64,000 nt of DNA from Flavobacteriaceae bacterium (GTDB lineage: Bacteria; Bacteroidota; Bacteroidia; Flavobacteriales; Flavobacteriaceae), in assembly GCA_003443635.1 (NCBI GenBank), contig CP031964.1:248001-312000 (forward strand). Reading direction: 5' to 3'. Under the pieces are notes generated by a model. It worked only from the letters and a program-made list of their open reading frames with translations. It searched no databases and had not been told where the DNA came from. Of the stretch, positions 55,215 through 63,745 are shown in pieces; the first letter of the stretch is position 1; every line of letters starts with the position of its first letter. The position numbers were made by a program, and so were the translations under genes.

Positions 55215-55913
55215 TTACACTCTTTTTAAAAAAAGATATTCTGATTGCTCTTTTGCTAGTTTTTCTTGAAGGTTTGGACTTATTATTTTTACCGCTATAA
55301 ATAACGCAATTAATAAAAAAGCTATTACTACAGAAAATATTAAAATATAAGGTGTAGTCCAACTATTATCAATAAAAGTAATTAGAATTTGTAATACAAG
55401 ATTAAAAACATGAACAAGTCCTCCAAATCGAATCAAAATCGAATCCATTAACCATTTTTTTCCTGTTATCTGTTCACGCTTTTTCATTTTTCTATGTTCC
55501 AAATATGAATTGATTGATGGAACTGTAATTATTAATATAAGTAATGGAATAAATACGAACATTTTATTTTCAATATTATTAAACAACAAATAAATTATCC
55601 AGATTAAAAACCCTGTTAATACTAGTTTAGGTAATTTGAAAAATGAGATGAATTCTTTCCAAATTAATCTCCAATAATACTTATTTAATGCATTTGTTTT
55701 TTCACTAATCACATCCATAAAACCAAATACTCCAAATTTTTTAAAGGATTTATCTCTTGCTAGTTCAAAGCTTAAATCTGGTGTTTCTTCTAAAATAGAT
55801 TCAATATCATTTGCTAAATGATCTACTAATTCTGTCTGTAAATCGTAATGCTCTACATAATGCTGTCTTGTAAAACCATAAAGATTCTCTATTTGTTGCT
55901 TAGTTAATTTCAT
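55215..55913 (-). CDS. Membrane protein with N-terminal permease-prefix-like domain, paralogue 2
   Basis: A 232-residue protein. Residues 1-70 are cytosolic, with the pattern YGFTRQHYVEHYDLQTELVDHLANDIE, similar to the DUF1700/permease-prefix domain of genes controlled by PadR regulators. Then come four to five transmembrane helices. It begins directly after the stop of its paralogue (no gap). Function unknown. Confidence 0.75.
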   Translation of the reverse strand: MKLTKQQIENLYGFTRQHYVEHYDLQTELVDHLANDIESILEETPDLSFELARDKSFKKFGVFGFMDVISEKTNALNKYYWRLIWKEFISFFKLPKLVLTGFLIWIIYLLFNNIENKMFVFIPLLILIITVPSINSYLEHRKMKKREQITGKKWLMDSILIRFGGLVHVFNLVLQILITFIDNSWTTPYILIFSVVIAFLLIALFIAVKIISPNLQEKLAKEQSEYLFLKRV

Positions 55914-56591
55914 CTAAGATGTTAATTTTTTATAAATAGTTTTGGTTTTTCGCATAGTGTGGATATGCACTTTTACACCCGCGTAAGTAAATAAGGTATT
56001 TATAATTGTCACAAAAAAGAGGATTGTTTTTTGAGTTGCCAAGGTAACTTGAAAAGCTCCCTCTGGTTGAGAAAATTGAACAACCATATTTAACATTAAA
56101 AAAGAAAAGAACACATAAAAACTACTGTACAGCAAGTTTCCTGACTTATATGCTTTCTTTAAAAAGATTAAGAAAAAATTCAATACATATATAACAGCTG
56201 GAGTAAAAAATAAAACCAAGCTTATTATCTTAAATATTGAAGTATTTAATCTTGCATAAACATACCAATAGAACAAAATTCCTAATACTGAAACTATAAG
56301 CGTATTTGTGTTTTTAAAAATATTTGCAAATTCTTTAAAATATTGTCGTCTCATGTTTTTATTAATCGCCTTTAACCTTAAAATTTGAATATCTTTTAAA
56401 TAATCTCCTTCCCATCCAAGTTTTTCTATAGAAGAATCAAAAGCTGAATAAAAGTTTTTGTTAATTCCAAAGTTTTCTTCTATGTCAGAAGCAATATGAT
56501 CAACCATTTCCATACGAATATCCCAATATTTTATTCCATTTTTAATGAAATAATCATCTATGAATTTTATTTCTTCTTGATTCAATTTCAT
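55914..56591 (-). CDS. Membrane protein with N-terminal permease-prefix-like domain, paralogue 1
   Basis: A 225-residue protein with the same plan as its neighbour: an N-terminal block (IKFIDDYFIKNGIKYWDIRMEMVDHIASDIE) and about four helices. The start codon overlaps the PadR stop by one base (TAATG). The shared VDHxAxDIE motif marks them as a tandem duplication that has diverged strongly in the membrane part. Confidence 0.75.
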   Translation of the reverse strand: MKLNQEEIKFIDDYFIKNGIKYWDIRMEMVDHIASDIEENFGINKNFYSAFDSSIEKLGWEGDYLKDIQILRLKAINKNMRRQYFKEFANIFKNTNTLIVSVLGILFYWYVYARLNTSIFKIISLVLFFTPAVIYVLNFFLIFLKKAYKSGNLLYSSFYVFFSFLMLNMVVQFSQPEGAFQVTLATQKTILFFVTIINTLFTYAGVKVHIHTMRKTKTIYKKLTS

Positions 56592-56929
56592 TATTTTAAA
56601 CCAAATTTAGGGTTAATAAATGTTTGCATTGTTTTAATATAATTCTCCAATTCGGTTAATTTATTTACTGTTTCTTCTGTTCCTTGTTCTGTAAGTTTAT
56701 AGTATTTACGCAAGCGATTGTCCACTTTAGTAATTTCTACATCTAACATCCCATCAGCTTCTAATTTATGTAATGCTGGATATAGTGCTCCTTCAGTGAT
56801 ATTTAATTCACCTTGAGTAAGCTCTTTTACACGTTGTGTAATTTCATATCCATACATTTTATCATTCTCATTTAACAATTTTAAAATGATGGTAATTAAA
56901 CTTCCTTTATACAATTTAGAATTCCCCAT
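56591..56929 (-). CDS. PadR-family transcriptional regulator
   Basis: A 112-residue winged-helix protein: LLNENDKMYGYEITQRVKEL and the ITEGALYPALHKLEADGMLDVE wing are diagnostic of PadR. It probably represses its own operon in response to a small molecule or envelope signal. The frame is open 21 codons further upstream, but the ATG at 56929 is chosen because PadR proteins start near this point and a -7 element ends only 8 bases before it. Confidence 0.88.
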   Translation of the reverse strand: MGNSKLYKGSLITIILKLLNENDKMYGYEITQRVKELTQGELNITEGALYPALHKLEADGMLDVEITKVDNRLRKYYKLTEQGTEETVNKLTELENYIKTMQTFINPKFGLK

Positions 56930-56937
56930 AACGAGTT

Positions 56938-56945
56938 CAAATATA
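56938..56945 (-). promoter_or_regulatory. -7 element of the PadR operon
   Basis: Read on the minus strand it is TATATTTG, an exact match. The implied transcript has a 5' leader of only a few bases. It supports the later start codon of the PadR gene. Confidence 0.5.
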
Positions 56946-57021
56946 TACATAATATTCTTATGCATATATAATTTATGTATTATTTTTTTCATAAATACAT
57001 TCTAAAAACTGTGTGCTTCCT

Positions 57022-57029
57022 TATTTTTG
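57022..57029 (+). promoter_or_regulatory. -7 element of the reductase gene
   Basis: TATTTTTG is an exact match, 12 bases before the ATG at 57042. Because it overlaps the upstream TTG that extends the frame, the ATG is the true start. Confidence 0.5.
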
Positions 57030-57041
57030 CAAAAAAAAGCG

Positions 57042-58097
57042 ATGGTTCACTTTCATAAACTCACTATAAAAGAAATTGTTAAAGAAACTGCCAATGCAGT
57101 GACTATAAGTTTTTCAATTCCTGAACATTTAAATGAGGTTTTTACATTTAAAGCTGGTCAATACATCACAATAAAAACTATTATTAATGGAGAAGAGTTA
57201 CGACGTGATTATTCTCTTTGCGTAGATGCAAAAAGCAGAGAATTTAAAGTTGCTGTAAAAGCTGTCGAGAATGGTACATTTTCAATGTATGCAAATAATG
57301 ATCTTAAAATTGGAGATGTTTTAGAGGTTTCTGAACCTAATGGCAGATTTATATTTACACCAGATGATTTACAATCTAGAACAATTGTTGCATTTGCTGC
57401 TGGAAGTGGAATTACTCCAATAATGAGTATTATCAAAACTCTTTTAAAGCAAGAGCCTAGTAGTAAATTTATTTTAATTTATGGGAATAAAACTCCCAAA
57501 GACACTATTTTTTATAATGAATTATTGGCATTACAATCTCAATTTGAAAACCGATTAGATATTCATTTTGTATTTAGCCAGAGTAACATTGAAGGCTCAC
57601 TATTTGGTAGAATTGAAACCTCAACAGTAAATTATATTATAAAAAACAAGTATAAAGATGTGGTTATTGATGCTTTTTATCTTTGTGGTCCAGAAGCAAT
57701 GACCAAAAACGTAAACTCAATTTTAAACGAAAATGGAATAGAAAATGATGTTATTTTTTATGAGTTATTTACTACTCCCGTTTCTGATACAACAGAGAAT
57801 ACAACTATAAGTGAAGGAAAAACACAAATCACCATTTTGGTTGATGAAGAAGAAAGTACTTTTCTGATGTCTCAAAAAGACTCTGTATTAGATGCAGCTT
57901 TAGCACAAAAAATAGATGCACCTTATTCATGTCAAGGAGGTATTTGCAGTAGTTGTTTAGCACGTATTACAGAAGGTAAAGCTACAATGCGTCAAAATAA
58001 TATCTTAACTGAGAACGAATTAGCTGAAGGGTTAGTTTTAACTTGTCAAGCACATCCAACTACTCCAACAATAATAGTTGATTATGACGATGTTTAA
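57042..58097 (+). CDS. PaaE-type NAD(P)H oxidoreductase with C-terminal 2Fe-2S ferredoxin domain
   Basis: A 351-residue flavoprotein. FAD-binding domain (RDYSLC near 65), NAD(P)-binding domain (AAGSGITPIMSI near 115, YLCGPEAM near 220), and a plant-type 2Fe-2S domain with CQGGICSSC and a distal Cys (LTCQAHP). This is the layout of phenylacetyl-CoA epoxidase reductase PaaE and similar oxygenase reductases. No paaABCD genes are nearby, so the electron acceptor is unknown. It ends inside the convergent GT9 gene (4-base overlap). Confidence 0.9.
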   Translation: MVHFHKLTIKEIVKETANAVTISFSIPEHLNEVFTFKAGQYITIKTIINGEELRRDYSLCVDAKSREFKVAVKAVENGTFSMYANNDLKIGDVLEVSEPNGRFIFTPDDLQSRTIVAFAAGSGITPIMSIIKTLLKQEPSSKFILIYGNKTPKDTIFYNELLALQSQFENRLDIHFVFSQSNIEGSLFGRIETSTVNYIIKNKYKDVVIDAFYLCGPEAMTKNVNSILNENGIENDVIFYELFTTPVSDTTENTTISEGKTQITILVDEEESTFLMSQKDSVLDAALAQKIDAPYSCQGGICSSCLARITEGKATMRQNNILTENELAEGLVLTCQAHPTTPTIIVDYDDV

Positions 58098-59131
58098 ATT
58101 TCTATTTCTTCAGAAATAACAGATTTAATTTTTTGAATAACTATTTCTGGAGCAATACTCCTAGAAGCTTCTAAATAAGTTTTTGGATACTTGTTTCCAT
58201 AAATTGATGTTGGTATTTTAGGAAATTGTTTTCGATCTGAAACTAATGCATAATCTCTTGGTTGATTATAGGGCGCAAAACCTGCATAAGGATGTGTTAC
58301 TCCCCAAATAGTAATTACTTTTACACCTAGCATTGCTGCAATATGTGCATTTCCAGAATCCATTGAAAGCATTATACTTAAATTAGAAATTACATCTAAT
58401 TCTTCATCTAAATTTAATTTTCCAGCAATACTTATGGTGTTTTTATATTTGCCTTCAAGTATATTTAAAAATTTTATTTCATGCTTTCCTCCCCCAAAAA
58501 GTATCACTTTATAAGTTTTAGATAATTCTGCTATAACTTGTTCCATTAAATCCAACGGATACATTTTAGCTTTGTGTGCAGCGAAAGGAGCAATTCCAAC
58601 CCAATTTAAATATTCTCTACCAACTAAATCAATTATTTTATCACTCAAAGATTGAGGTTTCAAAAACTGCTGATTAGTTAAGTTTAATGAAAAGCCTAAT
58701 TCTTCAAATACATCTGCATAACGTTGATGTGTTGTTTTTAGTTGATGAAATTGTTTACCAGAAATTAATAATTTCTTTTCAGATCTTCCTTTGTTTATTT
58801 GTGCAAAATTCTTTTCTGGCAAAAAGATTTTCAATATTTTACTTCGCAAAACATTATGTAAATCTGCTATTGCATCAATATTCAAGGTTTTCAATTCTTT
58901 TGATAATTTATAAAGCCCTTTTATACCTTTGTGTTTTCCTTTTACATCAATAAAATGTATATTTATTTTTTTTAAATCTCTAAAAAAAGGTGTGAAGAAT
59001 TCTCGTGTTAAAACTGTCAGTTTTACTTCAGGGTATTTATTTACAAAAGCTCGTAATATAGGAATTGTCATTGCTACATCTCCCATAGCTGATAGTCGAA
59101 TAACAAGTATATGTTTTATAGAGTTTGACAT
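58094..59131 (-). CDS. Glycosyltransferase family 9 (heptosyltransferase-like)
   Basis: A 345-residue GT-B protein: HILVIRLSAMGDVAMTIPILRA at the N-terminus and SMDSGNAHIAAMLGVKVITIWG near 255 are characteristic of the ADP-heptose LPS transferase family. It probably adds a sugar to the LPS core at the inner leaflet. No other LPS core genes are adjacent. Confidence 0.92.
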   Translation of the reverse strand: MSNSIKHILVIRLSAMGDVAMTIPILRAFVNKYPEVKLTVLTREFFTPFFRDLKKINIHFIDVKGKHKGIKGLYKLSKELKTLNIDAIADLHNVLRSKILKIFLPEKNFAQINKGRSEKKLLISGKQFHQLKTTHQRYADVFEELGFSLNLTNQQFLKPQSLSDKIIDLVGREYLNWVGIAPFAAHKAKMYPLDLMEQVIAELSKTYKVILFGGGKHEIKFLNILEGKYKNTISIAGKLNLDEELDVISNLSIMLSMDSGNAHIAAMLGVKVITIWGVTHPYAGFAPYNQPRDYALVSDRKQFPKIPTSIYGNKYPKTYLEASRSIAPEIVIQKIKSVISEEIEI

Positions 59132-59169
59132 ATTTAAGACTCTAAAACGAGTTTAGAAAACAAGAAGCA

Positions 59170-59778
59170 CTATTTCTGAGAGCGCAGTACAGGATTAAGC
59201 TCATCATCGTTATACATCTTCATTTGCTTATAAACTTTCATATATTTATTGCCTTGGCTAATATCGTCAAGTAAATCATCTATTGCTGTACTTAAATCTA
59301 CACGCTGTTCCAAAAGAATATTTAACTTATTTTGACAGGTTCCAATATGACTTGCAGAAGCATCTTTACGTTCAACTTCTTCATTCATATGGTAAATTTT
59401 TAAAGCCAAGATAGATAATCTATCTATTGCCCAAGCCGGGCTTTCAGAATTAATTTTTGCATCTGTTTTTGGAACAACATTATTATATTTCTGAAGGAAA
59501 TAACTATCGATATATTCTACCATATCTGTTCTATCTTGATTAGATGCATCAATTTGACGTTTTAATGTCAATGCTGCAACTGGATCTATTTGTGGGTCTC
59601 TAATAATATCCTCATAATGCCACTGTACAGTATCTATCCAGCATTTTCTATATAAAATATGTTCTAAAAGATTTGTGTCTTTATCATAAACATTAGTAAA
59701 TGGTTGATCTACTGTATTTACAATATGATATTGTTTTATTACATCTTGAAATAGTGTATTGGCTTTGTCAGCAAACAT
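59170..59778 (-). CDS. DUF4254 protein
   Basis: A 202-residue, largely helical cytoplasmic protein (LLEHILYRKCWIDTVQWHYEDIIRDP). It matches the DUF4254 family of Bacteroidota, often found beside the GT9 gene. No catalytic residues are obvious. A consensus -7 element lies just upstream. Confidence 0.8.
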   Translation of the reverse strand: MFADKANTLFQDVIKQYHIVNTVDQPFTNVYDKDTNLLEHILYRKCWIDTVQWHYEDIIRDPQIDPVAALTLKRQIDASNQDRTDMVEYIDSYFLQKYNNVVPKTDAKINSESPAWAIDRLSILALKIYHMNEEVERKDASASHIGTCQNKLNILLEQRVDLSTAIDDLLDDISQGNKYMKVYKQMKMYNDDELNPVLRSQK

Positions 59779-59797
59779 AGATTTATTTATTTATGTG

Positions 59798-59805
59798 CAA
59801 ATATA
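59798..59805 (-). promoter_or_regulatory. -7 element of the DUF4254 gene
   Basis: On the minus strand it reads TATATTTG, an exact match, 19 bases before the ATG. Confidence 0.5.
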
Positions 59806-59858
59806 CTTTTAAATATTAACTTAAAGGAGTAAGAAATGTTGTGCCAAAACGATAACAT

Positions 59859-60782
59859 TTAAAACCATAAAGGAGTTAAAGAAGTTATTATTAATATCCA
59901 AATAAATATTTCTGAAAACCAACGCTCTTTAATTGTTTCTAAATAATTTGTTATTATAATTGCCAATGGTGCAAGTCCAAAAATAAATTCATTTCCATTT
60001 TTATTTGGAGCGACAATAATTATGGTTATCCCTATGAATATAGCTATAATTATTAGTATAAATGATGGTTTGTTTGCTCTTGTTTTTTCTTTTAAATTTT
60101 TAATAAAAAAAAATAATGCCCAAAATCCTAAAGATGTAACCATGGTCATTCCAATAATTAATTGAGAGTTATTATAAGCCATAAAATCTAGGCTTATATC
60201 TTCTAAATAATTAAGCAAATAAGAAAAATTATTATTTAAAACTAATGAATAAGTCATGATTAGAATTAAAATAGTTAACAGCCCTGCAAAAGGTATTAGC
60301 CAGTTTTTAACTTGTGCTATAGAGAATAAAATTAATGTTGCAATAATTAGAACAAAAAATAAAATCGCCCAAAAATAAAATAAAGCTGCAAGTCCTATCC
60401 AAAATGCTGCATCAAATAGCTTTTTCTTTACATTTATTCTTGAACGAATACTAAGCATTCTTCGAAAAGCTAGAAGCACAAAAAAATTTGCAATTAATAT
60501 GTTTGTATCTTTAAATACAATTGGAAAGATTGTTAACAATAAACTATATATTAATATCTTATAGCTATTTTTAAGTGTTAAATAGTTTTTTCTAACAAAA
60601 AAATCTAACATAAAAACAGAACTTATCACTATAGTAAATACTACCAATTGTTTCGCTAACAAAACAATAGTGAAGTTATCTTTTAACCCTTCAACTCTTA
60701 AAATTAAAAATTGTATTAATAAATACACTAATACAATTACAAAATGTATGGGTTTTGAAGTGTTAAAAAATTTCGTAATCAT
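59859..60782 (-). CDS. DUF6427 polytopic membrane protein
   Basis: A 307-residue protein with nine or more hydrophobic helices and no soluble domain. MITKFFNTSKPIHFVIVLV fits the DUF6427 family, which is usual next to DUF6341 and purD in flavobacteria. The role is unknown; transport or membrane biogenesis is possible. Confidence 0.8.
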   Translation of the reverse strand: MITKFFNTSKPIHFVIVLVYLLIQFLILRVEGLKDNFTIVLLAKQLVVFTIVISSVFMLDFFVRKNYLTLKNSYKILIYSLLLTIFPIVFKDTNILIANFFVLLAFRRMLSIRSRINVKKKLFDAAFWIGLAALFYFWAILFFVLIIATLILFSIAQVKNWLIPFAGLLTILILIMTYSLVLNNNFSYLLNYLEDISLDFMAYNNSQLIIGMTMVTSLGFWALFFFIKNLKEKTRANKPSFILIIIAIFIGITIIIVAPNKNGNEFIFGLAPLAIIITNYLETIKERWFSEIFIWILIITSLTPLWF

Positions 60783-60801
60783 TTAATTTTTTGATTATTT
60801 T

Positions 60802-60809
60802 CAAATTTA
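60802..60809 (-). promoter_or_regulatory. -7 element of the DUF6427 gene
   Basis: Minus-strand TAAATTTG, an exact match, 19 bases before the ATG at 60782. It lies back to back with the promoter element of the next gene at 60827. Confidence 0.45.
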
Positions 60810-60826
60810 AAACAAAAAATAATATG

Positions 60827-60834
60827 TAGTTTTG
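60827..60834 (+). promoter_or_regulatory. -7 element of the DUF6341 gene
   Basis: TAGTTTTG, an exact match, 25 bases before the start codon. Confidence 0.5.
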
Positions 60835-60859
60835 CGCTATAAATATAAGATTATTACTG

Positions 60860-61087
60860 ATGAAAGATTTCTTTTATGCTATTCAAGATTTATTTGTAAA
60901 TGTTTTATTTGCTCCATATGATGCTTTAAAAGCATTAGAGTTAGAAAATTGGTGGGGAGCAAATGCTATTTCGTTTATTTTTATCATTATTGGTTTAGTA
61001 GCTTTTATATATTGGATGATACAATTAAAAGGATATAATGATAATAATGAAGAAGATAAAAGTATTACTTCTCATTCTTATTTATAG
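60860..61087 (+). CDS. DUF6341 small membrane protein
   Basis: A 75-residue protein with one clear transmembrane helix (about 34-55) and a possible amphipathic N-terminus (MKDFFYAIQDLFVNVLFAPY). It ends in an acidic tail. It is conserved in flavobacteria beside DUF6427 and purD. It overlaps the end of purD by six bases in convergent orientation. Confidence 0.8.
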   Translation: MKDFFYAIQDLFVNVLFAPYDALKALELENWWGANAISFIFIIIGLVAFIYWMIQLKGYNDNNEEDKSITSHSYL

Positions 61088-62353
61088 ATCAAAACCAATA
61101 TCTTTACGATAATACATCTTATCAAAATGTAGATTTTCTATAGTTTGATAAGATTTTTTTATGGCCTCTTCATAATTATTTCCATAAGATGTAATTGCCA
61201 TTACACGACCTCCAGAAGTTATGATCTTATTATCTTCTAATATGGCTCCAGCATGAAATGGTATAGAATCATTAATAGTATTTAGTCCTGTAATTTCCTT
61301 TCTTTTTTCGTAAGATTCTGGATATCCTCCAGAAACTAACATTACTGTTGTAGCAGCTCGTTTATCTATTTCGATTTTCACAGTATTTAATGTTTCATTT
61401 GATACTGCTTTAAATAACTCTACCAGATCATTTTTTAAACGCGGTAATACAACTTCTGTTTCTGGATCTCCCATTCTCACATTATATTCAATTACAAATG
61501 GATCATTTCCTACCTTTATTAATCCGATAAACACAAATCCTTTATATGGTAAATTATCTTTTTGAAGCCCATTAATTGTAGGTTTTACAATACGTTCTTC
61601 TATTTTATTCATAAACTCTTCATCTGCAAATGGTACTGGAGAAATTGCCCCCATGCCACCTGTATTTAAGCCTGTATCTCCTTCACCTATACGTTTATAA
61701 TCTTTAGCTGTTGGTAGTATTTTATAATTTTTCCCATCAGTAAGCACAAAGCAACTTAACTCTATTCCATCTAAAAATTCTTCAATTACCACTTTTGTAC
61801 TCGCAACTCCAAACTTTGCATCCAACAGCATTTGTTTTAACTCGGATTTAGCTTCATCTAAGTTATTTAAAATTAAAACTCCTTTGCCCGCAGCTAATCC
61901 GTCTGCCTTTAATACATAAGGCGGTTTTAGAGTTTCTAAAAACTTATAGCCTTCTTCAACATTATCTTTATTAAAACTTTGATATGCAGCTGTAGGGATA
62001 TTATGTCTATATAAAAACTCCTTTGCAAACTCTTTACTTCCTTCTAGTTCTGCAGCAGCTTTTCGAGGTCCAATCACAGCTATTTCTTTAAGAATGTCAT
62101 CATTTAAAAAGAAATCGTGAATTCCTTTCACTAAAGGATCTTCTGGGCCTACAACAACCATTTCTATATTTTCAGATAATACTAATGCTTTAATCCCTTC
62201 AAAATCGGTCACGCTTAAATTTATATTTTTAGCGATACTTGCAGTACCAGAATTTCCTGGAGCAACAAATAGCCCTGTACATAAAGGGCTTTGTGTGATT
62301 TTCCAAGCAAAAGTATGTTCTCTCCCACCAGAACCAAGAATTAAAATCTTCAT
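61082..62353 (-). CDS. purD: Phosphoribosylamine--glycine ligase
   Basis: A 423-residue ATP-grasp enzyme of purine synthesis. MKILILGSGGREHTFAWKI is the N-terminal domain, the ATP-grasp region has LKADGLAAGKGV near 145, and GGMGAISPVPF and MGDPETEVVLPRL are conserved. The frame extends seven codons upstream, but a -7 element at 62372-62379 lies between those starts and the ATG at 62353, so 62353 is chosen. Confidence 0.97.
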   Translation of the reverse strand: MKILILGSGGREHTFAWKITQSPLCTGLFVAPGNSGTASIAKNINLSVTDFEGIKALVLSENIEMVVVGPEDPLVKGIHDFFLNDDILKEIAVIGPRKAAAELEGSKEFAKEFLYRHNIPTAAYQSFNKDNVEEGYKFLETLKPPYVLKADGLAAGKGVLILNNLDEAKSELKQMLLDAKFGVASTKVVIEEFLDGIELSCFVLTDGKNYKILPTAKDYKRIGEGDTGLNTGGMGAISPVPFADEEFMNKIEERIVKPTINGLQKDNLPYKGFVFIGLIKVGNDPFVIEYNVRMGDPETEVVLPRLKNDLVELFKAVSNETLNTVKIEIDKRAATTVMLVSGGYPESYEKRKEITGLNTINDSIPFHAGAILEDNKIITSGGRVMAITSYGNNYEEAIKKSYQTIENLHFDKMYYRKDIGFDL

Positions 62354-62371
62354 AGAATGTATTGTTTGCTG

Positions 62372-62379
62372 CAAAAATA
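62372..62379 (-). promoter_or_regulatory. -7 element of purD
   Basis: Minus-strand TATTTTTG, an exact match, 19 bases before the chosen ATG. Confidence 0.5.
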
Positions 62380-62437
62380 ATTGCTTTTATGTTTAAAAAA
62401 TAATTATTTTACAAAAACATATTATCTGTCATTTCAA

Positions 62438-63745
62438 TTGAATTTATTTGATATTTCCTTAAAACTAAAAGGTTTTCCAATGCGGAAAGCCAAACAGGTT
62501 TTAGAATCAATTCAACAGAAAAATGAAATTGAATTCGAGAGCTATTTAAATTCTCAAAAAAAAGATATTGTTAACTATCACTTAAAACATAATTCATTTT
62601 ATAAATCGTTTGCTAAAAATGTAAATCCTTTTGATTGGAATTCGATCCCTGTAATGACTAAAAGGGATTTACAACAATCTTTAAATAACCGTTTATCTGA
62701 CGGTTTTACAAGTAAAAATATTTATGTTAACAAAACGTCTGGCTCATCTGGAACTCCTTTTATTTTTGCAAAGGATAAATTTTGCCATGCTTTAACTTGG
62801 TCTAATTTTATAGATCGCTATAACTGGTATAATTTAAATTTAGATAGCTCAAAACAGGCACGCTTTTATGGGATACCTTTAAATAAAAAAGGATATTATA
62901 AAGAACGATTAAAAGATGTTTTAGGAAAACGTTTTCGGTTTTCGGTATTTGATTTAAGTGATGCTCAATTTGAGAAAAATTTAGAAAAATTTAAATCTAC
63001 ATCATTCGATTATATTAATGGTTATACAAGTTCGATTGTACAATTTGCTAAATTTTTAGAACGGAAAAATATCGTTTTAAAAACCATTTGTTCGAGTTTA
63101 AAAACTTGCATTGTAACTTCTGAAATGCTTTTTGAAGATGACAGAGCAGTATTAGAAAAACAATTTGGATGTCCTATAATTAACGAATATGGTGCTGCAG
63201 AATTAGGGCTAATCGCTTTTCAAAACCCTAAAAATGAATGGCAGATTAATAGTGAAGATTTATTTATAGAAATCCTTGATAAAAATAATAACTCTTTACC
63301 TTTTGGAGAAGAAGGAAGGATTGTTATTACATCTTTATACAATAAGGCACATCCGTTTATTAGATACGAATTAGGAGACATTGGTATACTTTCAAAAGAA
63401 AGTACCCCACATAAACTTATTCTTGAAAAATTGATAGGACGCACCAGTGACATTGTTATTTTACCTAGTGGAAAAAAAGCTGCTGGATTAACATTTTATT
63501 ATATTACTAAAAATATTATTGAAGATAATGGTAATGTAAAAGAATTTATAATTGAACAGTTGACTCTTAATACATTTAAAGTGAGTTATACTAGTACAAA
63601 AACTATTTCTGAAGAAAAAATTCAAGTTATAAATAATGCCTTTATTAAATATCTTGAATCTGGGTTAATTGTTACTTACGAAAAGAAGAATAAATTAAAA
63701 CGATCTAAAAGCGGTAAATTAAAGCAATTTATTTCTCATGTGTAA
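62438..63745 (+). CDS. Adenylate-forming enzyme of the CapK/phenylacetate-CoA ligase-like family
   Basis: A roughly 435-residue protein. NKTSGSSGTPF near 105 is the P-loop-like A3 motif, NEYGAAELG near 250 the A5 motif, and IVITSLYNKAHPFIRYELGDIG near 290 the A7 region. CapK-type members occur in capsule and exopolysaccharide clusters, where they are thought to activate or transfer acyl or similar groups. The start is uncertain: TTG at 62438 (MNLFDISLKLKGFP), another TTG at 62381, or ATG at 62483. The 62438 start matches family N-termini best. It converges on a GT2 gene with a 17-base overlap. Confidence 0.85.
   Translation: MNLFDISLKLKGFPMRKAKQVLESIQQKNEIEFESYLNSQKKDIVNYHLKHNSFYKSFAKNVNPFDWNSIPVMTKRDLQQSLNNRLSDGFTSKNIYVNKTSGSSGTPFIFAKDKFCHALTWSNFIDRYNWYNLNLDSSKQARFYGIPLNKKGYYKERLKDVLGKRFRFSVFDLSDAQFEKNLEKFKSTSFDYINGYTSSIVQFAKFLERKNIVLKTICSSLKTCIVTSEMLFEDDRAVLEKQFGCPIINEYGAAELGLIAFQNPKNEWQINSEDLFIEILDKNNNSLPFGEEGRIVITSLYNKAHPFIRYELGDIGILSKESTPHKLILEKLIGRTSDIVILPSGKKAAGLTFYYITKNIIEDNGNVKEFIIEQLTLNTFKVSYTSTKTISEEKIQVINNAFIKYLESGLIVTYEKKNKLKRSKSGKLKQFISHV

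Noticed and set aside
57042..63745. Phenylacetate degradation pathway (PaaE-like reductase plus PaaK-like ligase)
   Set aside because: The two genes are 4 kb apart with unrelated genes between them, no paaABCD is present, and the ligase-like protein fits the CapK branch.
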